Shown: in pieces, positions 11,401 to 20,303 of the stretch
Numbering within the stretch: position 1 is the stretch's first letter
Layout of the letters: each line of letters opens with the position of its first letter
NCBI GenBank assembly: GCA_963580455.1
Contig: OY756966.1
Location: 21,083,001 to 21,147,000 of the forward strand
Origin: Euonymus europaeus
Taxonomy: Eukaryota; Streptophyta; Magnoliopsida; Celastrales; Celastraceae
Length of the DNA: 64,000 nt
Reading direction: 5' to 3'
Notes under the pieces: generated by a model
What the model was told of the DNA's origin: nothing
Database searches by the model: none
Seen by the model: only the letters and a program-made list of their open reading frames with translations
Translations under genes and position numbers: made by a program

Positions 11401-11956
11401 CATGGTCACTAGCTCCACTATCAATTAACCATTTTCTAGAAATTGAATGATTAGTAGATTTAGTACCTGCAACTGAAGCTGATGTCTTGCTTTGCAAAAA
11501 ATTGACAATTTGTTGATACTGCTCACTAGAAAGAGTCCCTCCAGTGTTCTGATCATTGACAGCAACCTGGTTCACATTTGCATTGTATTTGTTGGTTGCT
11601 TTCTGCCTCTTGGGTTGATTTGGAGGAAATCCATGAATTCTATAACACTTATCAACTGTATGATTAGTGAGCTTGCAATAGGTACAGAAAATACCCTCTT
11701 TGTTGCCTCCTTGTGCTTTTGAGAAATTTGAATTCTTGTTGTTTTGTGAATTCTTGTAAAATGATTTTGGACCAGTAGCATTTCCCAAACTGTTGTTCTT
11801 GTTGAATGCCATTGCTACTGCCTCCTGAGAAATAATTCCAGCTTGTTCAGACATCTTTTGTTTCCTTTCTTCTTGCATAATGATATGAAAAGCCTTGTTG
11901 AGATCTGGAAAGGGTTCCTTGAGGAACTTGACTGCTGATAGAGTTGTAGCAAACAT
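8408..11956 (-). CDS. Copia pol polyprotein (end of gag, protease, integrase, RT, RNase H)
   Basis: 1182 codons without a stop. In order: gag tail; zinc knuckle CTYCKLTNHTVDKC at residues 91-104; aspartic protease WLIDSGASDHV near 176-186; pre-integrase zinc region (WHRRLGHP ... CKECILAK); integrase core with D in HMDIWGP, D in RSDNGLEF and E in NGTVERKH; reverse transcriptase with KWVYKIKFNSDG, KARLVAQGF and the catalytic YVDDM; RNase H with ADWASC and SRSSAEAEYRA. The catalytic residues I looked for are all present. The first residues (MFATTLS..., then PFPDLNKAF...EER) belong to the gag capsid end, so the true start is in gag and the ATG at 11956 is an accident of a frameshift just upstream. 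The stop is the first TGA of the 3' LTR. Confidence 0.95.
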   Translation of the reverse strand: MFATTLSAVKFLKEPFPDLNKAFHIIMQEERKQKMSEQAGIISQEAVAMAFNKNNSLGNATGPKSFYKNSQNNKNSNFSKAQGGNKEGIFCTYCKLTNHTVDKCYRIHGFPPNQPKRQKATNKYNANVNQVAVNDQNTGGTLSSEQYQQIVNFLQSKTSASVAGTKSTNHSISRKWLIDSGASDHVICHPSLYHTYHKVHQSYVYLPNGDKHSITHIGTVQLSPELILQNVLCVPTFIFNLISVSKLTYQGQYALLFTKDRCELQDLGTLKRMGMGKMLKDLYYFQKDNHNQSDLGLKAFVNSTTSSETWHRRLGHPSSKIFHSVPIVTNDISDDCKECILAKMNRKSFPLSNSSTTDCFQLVHMDIWGPNAISSLDGFKYFLTIVDDFSHMTWIYLMTSKAQTRTYIKAFINYANTQFQKKVQIIRSDNGLEFDMGEYYLTEGIQHQKSCNYTPQQNGTVERKHQYLLNTARTIKLHSGISENFWSYCVHTAVFLINRLPNKSLDYKSPYEVLYNKPFDYSILKVFGCYCIAKNNRPVSSKFEAKATPCVFLGYPTGIKGYRLLDLTTQEVFVSRDVTFFENEFPFKTNSATHNTSSATNTNTLDQNSTISILPIQSCNEAQRSTRLRKMPTYLNDYECDIASFHASHDIHTTSHEHFIANIMVITEPRTYKQALQDPKWCQAMDLELQALRDNATWELTTLPEGRKAIGCKWVYKIKFNSDGTIERYKARLVAQGFNQSEGFDYKETFAPVVKITTVRVFLALVSMYNWHAHHLDVHNAFLNGDLQEEVYMKIPPGFKTDKSNLVCRLRKSIYDLKQASRQWNEKCRTALLNFGFQQSRADYFLFFYKEHYNIVILLLYVDDMALGGNNIDLINKVKQYLATCFKIKDLGKLRYFLGLEINYTDNGLILGQKKYILDLLKDTGFTQTKTSISPTDSNVKLSATSGKILDDPLQYRRLIGRLMYLTLTRPDITFAVNNLSQYMQTPTDMHLHAAYKILKYIKGSINQGLFYPRTNKLQVEAYCNADWASCIDTRRSVTGFCVKLGHSLISWKSKKQSTVSRSSAEAEYRAMATTTSELCWLSSLFSELKIDIIKPIVLHCDSQAAIHIANNPVFHERTKHIELDLHFTRDKVQEGLIQLTHLKSEEQLGDILTKPVPAHRLQYLTAKLTMFANAHAPLEGG
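8411..8424 (-). promoter_or_regulatory. Polypurine tract of copia B
   Basis: On the minus strand TTGAAGGGGGG abuts the 3' LTR. It also encodes the last pol residues (LEGG). Confidence 0.85.
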
Positions 11957-12797
11957 TTAAACCCATGAGGAATTGCATGACCTTCTCACGTTCTCTTTGA
12001 GTCTGAACTGTTTTTATGGCATCATGTCGTCCACATGGACAAGGCTTGAGTGCATAATAATATTGTAGATCACCATAAAGACTCTTAAGCTTAGAGAAGT
12101 ACTCAGTAACTGTCATTGTTCCCTGCTTCAAGTTACAGATCTCCCTTGAAACTTCATATATTTTAGTTTCATTCACCACCGAATATCTAACCTTCAAGTC
12201 AGCCCACAATTCTCCTGCAACCTTCCAATTAGAGACGCTTGGTAGAATTTCTGGTGAAAGAGAATTTGTGAGCCATGTCTTGATGAGACCATTAGATTGT
12301 TTCCAAAGCTGGAAATTAGGATCATCCTCTGCTGGAATTGGCAAACTCCCATCCACAAAACCCACTTTATTTCTGGACTCCAGAGCATTTAAAAAAGCTG
12401 TGCTCCAAATATTGTAATTTTCTCCATTTAGCTCAATAGGCACCAACTTGATAATAGCAAAATCATGTGGTAAAAAATTGTATGGATTTTGAAAATGGTT
12501 GTGGTTTGGGTTGCCTTGAGCTAAAGAAGTTTGAACATTTTGTGGTGTTGATGATGACTGTGCCTTGATATGTTGGGAAAGAAGTGTGACCAATTGTTGG
12601 ATACTTGCAGGTGGTGCTTCAGAAGAATTCTCCTGCGTGTTGACAGAGTATGTTGCAGCGGTTTGATTGATTGAAGAAACATGAGCTTGTGCAGCCCTTA
12701 AAATCTCAGCAACTTCTTCAATGGAAGCAGCTGGATTTGGATTTGAACTGGTACCTGTTGATGGTACCACTGGATCAGAGACCTGCTCTGATACCAT
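11847..12797 (-). CDS. Copia gag, frame-shifted from pol
   Basis: 316 codons. Residues about 100-290 match the copia gag (UBN2/retrotransposon gag) pattern: FAIIKLVPIELNGENYNIWS, then WKQSNGLIKTWLTNSLSPEI, then LWADLKVRY, then LKSLYGDLQYY and VMQFLMGLN. At the FLMGLN point (about 11960) the meaningful reading passes to the pol frame, so the last 35 or so codons are out of frame. The N-terminal third is low-complexity Ser/Gln/Ala. The ATG uses the last base of the 5' LTR plus the TG of the primer site, so gag translation starts at the LTR border unless an upstream ATG is used. Either one base was lost or gained recently, or the family uses frameshifting. Confidence 0.88.
   Translation of the reverse strand: MVSEQVSDPVVPSTGTSSNPNPAASIEEVAEILRAAQAHVSSINQTAATYSVNTQENSSEAPPASIQQLVTLLSQHIKAQSSSTPQNVQTSLAQGNPNHNHFQNPYNFLPHDFAIIKLVPIELNGENYNIWSTAFLNALESRNKVGFVDGSLPIPAEDDPNFQLWKQSNGLIKTWLTNSLSPEILPSVSNWKVAGELWADLKVRYSVVNETKIYEVSREICNLKQGTMTVTEYFSKLKSLYGDLQYYYALKPCPCGRHDAIKTVQTQREREKVMQFLMGLNVCYNSISSQVPQGTLSRSQQGFSYHYARRKETKDV
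12785..12796 (-). promoter_or_regulatory. Primer binding site (initiator tRNA-Met) of copia B
   Basis: TGGTATCAGAGC on the minus strand, directly adjoining the 5' LTR. It is complementary to the 3' end of plant initiator tRNA-Met, the usual copia primer. Confidence 0.95.
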
Positions 12798-13264
12798 GTT
12801 AGTTTCACAGATTCACTGTGCTTTGAAGAAGAAGAAGAAGAGAAGATTCAGAGTATAGAAGTTATACAAGTCGAAGCATTAGAATTGAATATTCATTCAA
12901 TGTGCAACAAACGGCTAGAAAGCCTTACAATATATAAGAATATCTCAAACGGCTAGAAAGCCTTATAATATATAAAAATATAAGACCCACTAGACTAATA
13001 ATAATAAACTATTAAGAATTTGAATCAAGCCGTTTGTCCAACTTGACTAACCAAAATAGAACTAGGCCTATATGACCATAGCCCATAACTAACAACCATG
13101 ACTCATGATAAAATGAAGCCCAATAAGTAAATATAAGCCAATAACCCAAGTCTGCAAGATGAAGACAAGGGAAAGGAATTGACGCAGCTTGAACAACCTT
13201 CGCTTCGTCATGAATTAGGTCACAAGCAGAGCCGAGCGTAGGCAGAGATGCTGAGATGCTATCA
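12797..13264 (-). repeat. 5' LTR of copia B
   Basis: 468 bp, nearly identical to 7946-8410, with the same 38-bp internal duplication and one extra AAG in the GAA-rich run near 12830. The right flank GTTAT (13265-13269) matches the left flank. Confidence 0.95.
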
Positions 13265-13269
13265 GTTAT

Positions 13270-14260
13270 ACCAGAGATGCTTTACTCTACTGATTTAGAC
13301 TATACAACATAAATTTTATAGACTATTTATGAAGTACGCATAACAATTTGTGTTTCCTCACAATCTTATCATAGTCTCAGAGGGAGAAGTTTCATCAGCA
13401 ATATGGTCAGACCTTCCATTGGCCGCACCCTCCACTTCTACATCAATTTTTTATTCCCTAGGTGCCTTCAACAACAGAATGTGACTGTAGTCTCAAACTT
13501 CTTATACACACCAGTGGGCATATCGCCCGCTTGTAATGGCCAAATTAAGAATTACATGTATGGGAATGTGCGGCCAAAAGCATGGATAACAGGAATTGGT
13601 AATACTAATTATGAAGTAGGTATACCTCTTTTCATTTCCTCATATGCAAAGAGCATTCCTTCTACATGGCGGTCCTTAGGGCGAGGTTTCATGTGCAACA
13701 TGGTCAACCCTTCTATTGAACTTGGAGTTATGATATTGGATCTGCTAGGACAGACCATCACACCTTTCCTCTAGAACAACTTCAACGCCTACAAAATAAA
13801 TTTCAAAATAAAATAGCATTTAGAGATAAACAACTCAAAAGAAATATATGATAAATATTATGATGAATTTTTTATAGAATTAAATATAAAAGAAAGAGCA
13901 ATTACAATATCTTCAGTAACAACCCAGGAAGGCAGAGATTTATGTTTAGGAATGTTTTGAGCATGCTTGGAATGGTCCACAGGAACTCCCCAAGAATGAG
14001 TGGAGTGGTTTTCAAAAATGGCCCAAGAAGGCATGGAGTGATCTTCAAGTTGGCCAATGACTTGTATGTCAGTCGAGGAGATCCCACCATTCTCCTCCAA
14101 GAACTAAATAATTTTCATCACAATCTTCGGTTCCAAATGTTGGATACGGGGTTGGGGTTTCTACCTCATATGCACTTGTGGGTGTTCCATGGCGATGCTC
14201 TCGAGGTAGAATAACTAAACCAATATAAGGTAGGTCTTCAATGGATAAGAAATAGAACAA
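13270..14260. other. Decayed sequence with short open frames of unknown origin
   Basis: A 123-codon plus frame (13403-13774) shows no family I recognise. It contains an imperfect 40-bp direct repeat (13385-13425 versus 13683-13723, both around ATGGTCA-ACC-TC-ATTG). On the minus strand, 14100-13900 encodes a loose peptide repeat (DHSMPSW, NHSTHSW, DHSKHA). It may belong to the same old element as the next entry. Confidence 0.3.
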
Positions 14261-14299
14261 TATACTTATATGTGAAATTGCTTAAATATTTTTTGGTGT

Positions 14300-14940
14300 G
14301 AAAGAACTTGATACTTGCAAGAACAGTCCTCAACCATTGATATAAGCACATTGATTGTCTTGATTGCTTAATACAGAATCAATCACTTCCTTCAAGACAT
14401 ATTTGGCCCAACTGAAATCCTTCAATTGGTCCAAATATGGCAAAAACTTCCACATACCTGAATTGACGTTGACACATGTTTTCAATGGCATGAAAATTAG
14501 AATTTTGAACAACAAAAACTAGGCATAGTAGGCAAGCCTTACATCCATATTTTGAAGACTTTGCTCCAAGTATTTCACCTTCACCCGACCCGACATGGGC
14601 AAACCATATTTTAATCTCAAGTCAACAATGGAGATATTTTTAGAAGACCTAGGGAGTTCTTCAAGAGACCTATTGCTATTCTTTAGAAGCATCACAACAA
14701 CTACACCCCTCTCAAAAATTGGAACTTATGTTCCATGGGCTTTTAAAACACATCGACTGCTATCAAAATTTCCTATTAGCTGCACAACCAACTGGCGGTT
14801 TAGGGGGATATTCTCCATGTGCAGTAGAGATTCTAGGCCTAGTTTTGCAATGTCATTCTTTTTGGCTTTTTCATCCACTTGGGTAGTTGAGATTAGAATG
14901 GACTCTCTATGGAATAATTTTTGGATAAGAGTTAAATTTT
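14300..14940 (-). pseudogene. Remnant of a plant transposon protein resembling DUF1985/Ulp1-associated ORFs
   Basis: The minus-strand reading gives QLVVQLIGNFDSSRCVLKAHG near 14810-14750, then LRLKYGLPMSG near 14600, then LKTCVNVNSGMWKFLPYL and FSWAKYVLKEVIDSVL with an AYING ending near 14480-14330. The order 'NFD--RC-LK-HG ... FSWAKYVL--VIDSV ... YINGC' resembles proteins found with Ulp1 proteases in plant Mutator-like and other elements. This comes from memory of the family's look; no catalytic site is visible. Stops break it. Confidence 0.35.
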
Positions 14941-14954
14941 TTAATTGTGATTAA

Positions 14955-15268
14955 TATTATCTTAACTCTTTTTGTTGAGATAAAAGTTTGTGCAACTTAT
15001 CTTAATCAAGGTTTTCCATTATCTAAAGAAGATAAACATGATCAACATCTATCTCAATCTGTAGAGGACTGGATGCATATATAAGAAGACTTTACATAGA
15101 GCTGGTGGTACCGAAGCTTTGAGAGAGGTGGTGTTGTTTGAGAGTTTGTGTGTTTAAGAGCTTCGAGTATTTTTATTATTCCATTGTCTTTTAGTGATAT
15201 GTGAGCATGTCAAATCTATATTAAACAAGAGATAATATGTGTTTTAAGTGACAAGGTTCTGCACGTTT
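14955..15268. other. No gene; possible LTR-like promoter fragment
   Basis: GCATATATAAGAAGAC at about 15072-15087 is a fair TATA box, followed by a leader-like GAGAG-rich stretch. Nothing else could be anchored. Confidence 0.25.
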
Positions 15269-16802
15269 TGTAATACCCTGGATTCATAAATAGCTCATAT
15301 ATTAGAGTAAGGTAAGATTAGGTGATAATTTAATATGAATTGCGTAAAATGAGAGTTGTTGAAAATTACGAGTATAGAAATCGACAAAATTAGAGTTGAA
15401 ATAAATGGTTTAGAATTTATGAAAATTAAATGAAACATTAGTGGAGGAAACGATTACAAACAACACAGTGTATATAAAGAAAAGGGTAAAAGAGATAAGG
15501 GTAAAAGGGTCAAACCTGAGAGTAATAAAATAACATAAACGCACGGATATCGAGGAAAAACCTTAGAAACGTTAACACGAGAGAGAGTGCGAGAGACGGA
15601 TGGCGATGAAAGTTGAAGTCGAAGGAGGGGTCAACCGTTTCCAACGATCTTGGTGTCAGGGTGAAGAGGATGACGAGAGGAACTGAACAGTGTCATTTTC
15701 ATACGAAATGGAGGAGGGGCCATTGAGATACGGCAGAAAGAACCGTGTCATTATTAGTTTTAATAATTAATAATGAGGATTTTTTTGTGTTATAAATTGC
15801 AGGAACTATTTTGTTATAATTGAATTAGTGAAATTACGAAAGGGTGCCAAGGTAAGTAACATTTCAACTGTGTCACGAAACTGGAGTATTAATTGAGTTG
15901 TTTTTTTTAATGTTATGTGTGTATTTGATGATTGTGATTGATGATTTGTTGATTGATGTAAATATATTGAAAAGTATCTGTGCTGAAATTTACTGTTGAT
16001 TATTGATTTGCGAAAATTATGTATGACACGGTATTTCATACTGCAAGGTTTATGTAATGGAGAAAATATTTTTATAAACCTAGTATAACTGCTACAGGGG
16101 GTGTATTGTTAAGGTTATTCATAAGGCTTACGGAATTGGAAAGAAAAGAAAAGAATAAAGTCCAAGTACAGGAAAATGTTCTAAGGAAGGATATTGAAAG
16201 GAAATCTAGACCGGTTGCTCTGTAGCAGTTTACTAGAGTTAAGGGCTCTAGTACTGAATAAATGTTTAAATTGACTATGGTTTCATAATAAAGAAGCTCA
16301 TGTGCATCCATGCATAAAAATGTTACTTGCTGGGCCTTGGCTGATTATGTTCCGTGACGCAGGTGATGATGAATATGTGGATTCTGGTGTGGATGGTGAT
16401 GGCGCGGATCCTCAGTAAGATACTCATGTAGACGTGGCTTGTTCGAGGAATAGTTGGTTGAATAAATTATTTAAGTATCGTATTTGGTGATTAGGATCTA
16501 TGACCCTATGAATAAGTGGTTTACCACGGGTTTGGTACTGAGTAATTATTATGGGGTTATTTGACGGTGTTTTAGTGCGTGATGATGTATTGTTATTGGA
16601 TATTATGTGCCTAATAATTAAAGGACTAGAGAGAAGAGATTTTGTCTTTTTCTTTGGTCCCACATCAAGAAAAGGAAAGATACATGATCGATTTTGTGAA
16701 TGAAGAGAATCTCAAAATCCTACATCGAAATCATTTGAACAATAGGTATCGAAAACTTGCTATAAAGGAGTATAAATCATTATTTGCTTCTTCAAAAAGT
16801 AG
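15269..16802 (+). repeat. Putative solo LTR of a gypsy element
   Basis: It begins TGTAATACCCTGG, a common start of long plant gypsy LTRs, and contains the type of unstructured AT-rich LTR sequence with a late TATA-like CTATAAAGGAGTATAAATC near 16760-16778. No partner LTR or target-site repeat was found, so this is a guess from style. Confidence 0.35.
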
Positions 16803-16904
16803 TGTAACGACCCGTCTTGAGCGGGATTTGCGAAATACTAAATTACTCTCGATTGTATTTATCACGCAAAATCTGGAAATATCTGAATTTATAATTTAAC
16901 TACT

Positions 16905-19639
16905 GATAAGTGTCAATTTGGCCTCTCAACTTATCAAAACAAGTTGATCAAGCCCTTCTACTTTAAAATGGGTCATTAAGCCCTTTTACTTAGCGTTTCT
17001 GTTATTTAGACGCTTAAAATACACAAACGACGAGACTTTGTGAGATGGAATAATTTGGGCGAGAAATGAAAATAACATGTGAAAAATCCTCATTCAAAAA
17101 TTAAAAAACCCTATCCTCTTCCCTTCCTCCTTTCCTCCATCGTATGGATTATCATTTTCATTACGTTATGCTACCATCCATGTTTGAGTTTTTCCTTCCA
17201 GATAATTTTTTTTGCACATTCCAACCACAACCATGACAATGACTCTAGTTTTACAATTGATGATCAATCCCTTGAAAAAAAAACCTCTCTTCAAAATCCC
17301 TATATTCAACTACCCATGATAGTAGTGCAATCAAAAAGAGTGAAGGAGGAGAGATCTCTACATGGGTGATAACAACCTTTCTTTAATTTGAAAAAAACTG
17401 AAACCTTGAATTTGATGGGTGGTTATAGATAAGAAAAGGGAAATAATGGAGATGAAAGGTGTTTGTATTATTATGAATATTGAAGAAAAATGGTTACAGA
17501 GGCAGCACACACTAGATACAACAATATATACTAGGTAAACCCTAAGAGACCCACATAGCATATATACAATTATATTATAGTCTTTATAGCCCCCCTCAAA
17601 CTGAAGTGAGGAAAGCATATACAAATCACTCATAGTTTGTCTCTCAAATAGATAAAGCGAGAAGATTATAAAGCTTTGGTGAGACAACGCGCAATTTAAT
17701 CATGAGAGGACACATAGCAAACATCAAGTAGTTTGTCTAAAACTCTATTTCTCACAAGATGAACATCGAGTTCAAAGGCTTTGTTCTGGCAGTGCAAACT
17801 AGATTTCTAGCTAGTGCACTAGCTCCTAAATTATCAAATCACAAAGTTGAAATAGCTTGAAGAGGAAAAGACAATTCCTTAAGTTGCTCTTGGATCATAG
17901 TCAGTTCACAAGAAAGTATCTACTAGAGTTCTATATTAAGATTTGTGCTAGATCTTGACACAACTTGTTATTTCTTGGATGACCATGAGACAAGTACTGT
18001 GTCCATGAGACAAGTACTGTGTCACCAAGAAACACAGAATAACCTTCTATGACTTTCGATGTTCCAGATTAGTAGCCTAGCCTAGCATCACAAAAACCAC
18101 TCAAAAAGAGATTCTCACAGTATTTTATATGTAGACCCATGCCATTTGTACCCTTAAGATATCGAAGGATGAGTTTAACTCCCTACCAATGAATATTTCT
18201 AGGCTGCTGCAAGAATTGGCTGAGACTATTGACAATGTAGGCTATATTCAGTCTCGTATTGGTTAAATACTAGAGGGCTCCCAAGACTCTTCTATACAAT
18301 GCTAGATTTTTCATGATATCCTCACTGCCAACGACAAATTATCTCCCAATCGTGGCTGGTGTTGGACAAGGCTTAAGATGAAACAACCCAATATTGTGCA
18401 AAAAAATTTCAATATGTCGTGTTTGAGTGAGGACCATGCCAGTATCATCTTGTTGAACCTTAATCCCAAGGAAATAGTGAAGAGACCCAAATCCTTTAGA
18501 GTGAATATATTGTTGAGTCATTTGACAAATCCTTTTAAAGGATTTGATTATTACCTGTCACAATAAAATCATCTACATAGATGAGCAATAAATGAATTTT
18601 AGTTCCTTTCACAAAGAAGAACGGTGATGGATCACTCTTGGTGTTCTGAAAATCCCAATGCAACAAACATGTAATAGTTGTATCCTGAAGTAGAAGGAAT
18701 TGGTGTCGGACACTACTAATTAGTATGAATAAGGTCAAGAATATTTGTAGCATATGAATTAGATAATGAAGGAGGAAGCAAATTTGACTTTCCATACTAG
18801 CAAGCGTCACAAAATACATTAGGAGAATGCTTAATGTTTGCATTGGAATTAGACCGAACTTGAGATAAAACTCTACTAGAGGGATGACCTAGACATCTAT
18901 GTCAAATCTCCCATAAGGAAGGAGATGACTCAACACTACATTGGAATGTAGATAATGGTGGTGCACATGCTGACAATAAAGAATGTGGTCAAGAACGCTG
19001 AACAGAAGTAGGTAGAACAAGCTAGTACAAGACATCCCTGGTCTCCCTTGAAGTAGGATCATTTCGGTCTGCTTGTCCTTCACAAAACAACCATTAGAGT
19101 CAAATTCAATAGAAATAGGATTATGAAGTGTAAGTTGAGAGATACTAAGAAGCTTTTTTACAATGTCAGGCACATGTAGCATATGCTTAAGTTGTAAAGG
19201 TAAATGAGTTGAACAAGTACGCAAAGAAGTAATTCTAGTATGTAGAATTTTTAATTTGTCTCTATTACCAATGATAAGAGCATTTTTACCATGAAACTCA
19301 GATACTTTGCTGAATTGATTGAGATCACTCATATGCTATCAGCGTACCATGCAGCATCAGACACAATGGCTGGAGAAGCAACAAAAGTAGATAAAATCAA
19401 TGACACTTGTCATCATATTATTAGTTAGTGCTAACTTTTTCTATGTCAAAAATTATTCAAAGAATGAAAAATCCATGTCATTAAACTAATAGCCTACTCA
19501 TCAACGTTGTAATGGAAACCTAACAGAAGAGCTTTTTTATACAAAAGTTGATAGTTAAAGACCCGATTGATCCGTTTAAAAGTAGTAAGGGCCTGATCGA
19601 CCCATTTTGATACGTACAGGGGCCAAATTGACACTTATC
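16905..19639. mobile_element. Foldback/TIR element with about 85-bp inverted ends
   Basis: GATAAGTGTCAATTTGGCC at 16905 is repeated in reverse complement ending at 19639. Similarity continues inward for about 80-90 bp with mismatches (ATCAAAA, GATCA-GCCCTT, ACTTT). Long diverged inverted ends suggest a non-autonomous Mutator-like element, but no convincing 9-bp target duplication is visible. It carries a decayed copia element and no transposase of its own. Confidence 0.6.
17430..19340 (-). pseudogene. Deleted copia element remnant inside the foldback element
   Basis: Reading the minus strand from 19332: pre-integrase region (KNALIIGNRDKLKILHT, LKHMLHVPDIVKKLLSIS, FDSNGCFVKDK), a CDAC zinc motif near 18800, then an abrupt jump to the RT around 18600 (LLIYVDDFIVTGNN) and the following GSLHYFLGIKV segment, then broken RNase H. 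The integrase core and the first half of RT are missing, so a large internal deletion occurred. A purine tract (GAGGGGGG on the minus strand at 17589-17596) marks the 3' end; an LTR piece probably lies at 17430-17585. A 21-bp tandem duplication sits near 17985-18025. Confidence 0.75.
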
Positions 19640-20160
19640 CCAAATCAATAAATTTGATAGCTTGAAAAATCAAACTAAGATAAGTCTAACCATGAAAAAA
19701 ATTTGGAAGCTCAAATGATTATAAAACCTAACAAGCACTAGCCATAACCCTAGACATCAGTATCTATGGTAGTCTCATTCATGCCACAAGATGTTGACCC
19801 TCAACTACAAACTCACCTGAAAGTAGAAAAAATAAAGAAAATTAGGTGAGCTATAAACTCCAACAGAGGTGAAATACCGATTAGAAGTTTAGATATGTAT
19901 GAGACAGATACTCGAGTCACGAAAAAAAACAAATAATGAGAGAAATAAATTTCATAGAGTCAAGTCTACTGATACAAGAGATTAAATGACAATCGACAAA
20001 GACTTAACATATTTGAAGATGTATAATAAATGCATAAAGAGTATGATAAACTCTATAAATGCATATGTTAACAAAAGGAGCCAAGCAATGATAAGCTAAG
20101 ATGATAAATGATGATGTCAACAATAAATCCATGCACAAATAATACATATAGTATAAATTA

Positions 20161-20303
20161 TTCTTGCAAAAATCGCTAGTAGGCCGCTAAGCAATTAGCA
20201 GGGACTAGAGTAATTAGATTAATTGGGGACTAGTTAGGGATTAATCGGATTAATCGTTTTGAGTTTTTTTTTTAATTAATATATATTTATATATATATGT
20301 ATG
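20161..20303. other. hAT-like end sequence
   Basis: GCAAAAATCGCTAGTAGGCCGCTAAGC followed by GATTAATTGGGGACTAGTTAGGGATTAATCGGATTAATCG resembles subterminal sequence of plant hAT elements. It may be the left end of the element that held the DUF659 transposase at 22140-23800. The right end was not found. Confidence 0.35.

Larger units (their letters stand above)
7946..13264 (-). mobile_element. Young Ty1/copia element B, nearly complete
   Basis: 5319 bp between GTTAT target-site duplications (7941-7945 and 13265-13269). The two LTRs differ, by hand count, at about six positions plus a 3-bp indel in about 465 bp, so insertion is recent. The primer site for initiator tRNA-Met (TGGTATCAGAGC) and the polypurine tract are intact. 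Domain order protease-integrase-RT-RNase H is diagnostic of copia. One frameshift separates gag from pol. Confidence 0.97.
16803..20160 (+). repeat. Putative second LTR fragment, split by a foldback element
   Basis: TGTAACGACCCG at 16803 is another typical gypsy LTR start. After the foldback insertion, 19640-19850 resumes with sequence ending in ACCTGAAAGTAG...AATTAGGTGAGCTATAAACTC, the kind of late-LTR segment seen in chromovirus LTRs. 19850-20160 is AT-rich with no gene. Continuity across the insertion is inferred. Confidence 0.3.

Noticed and set aside
8673..11722. Plus-strand frames within copia B
   Set aside because: Shadows of the intact pol frame.
13403..13774. A 123-codon plus frame as a host gene
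   Set aside because: No family recognised, imperfect internal nucleotide repeat and repeat-rich setting; kept only as part of a low-confidence region.
16655..16780. snRNA-type promoter: GTCCCACATC-like and CCTACATCGA-like elements with a TATA box about 33 bases later
   Set aside because: No U1-U6 snRNA sequence follows, and the segment lies at the end of an LTR-like repeat. Probably chance or an LTR promoter.
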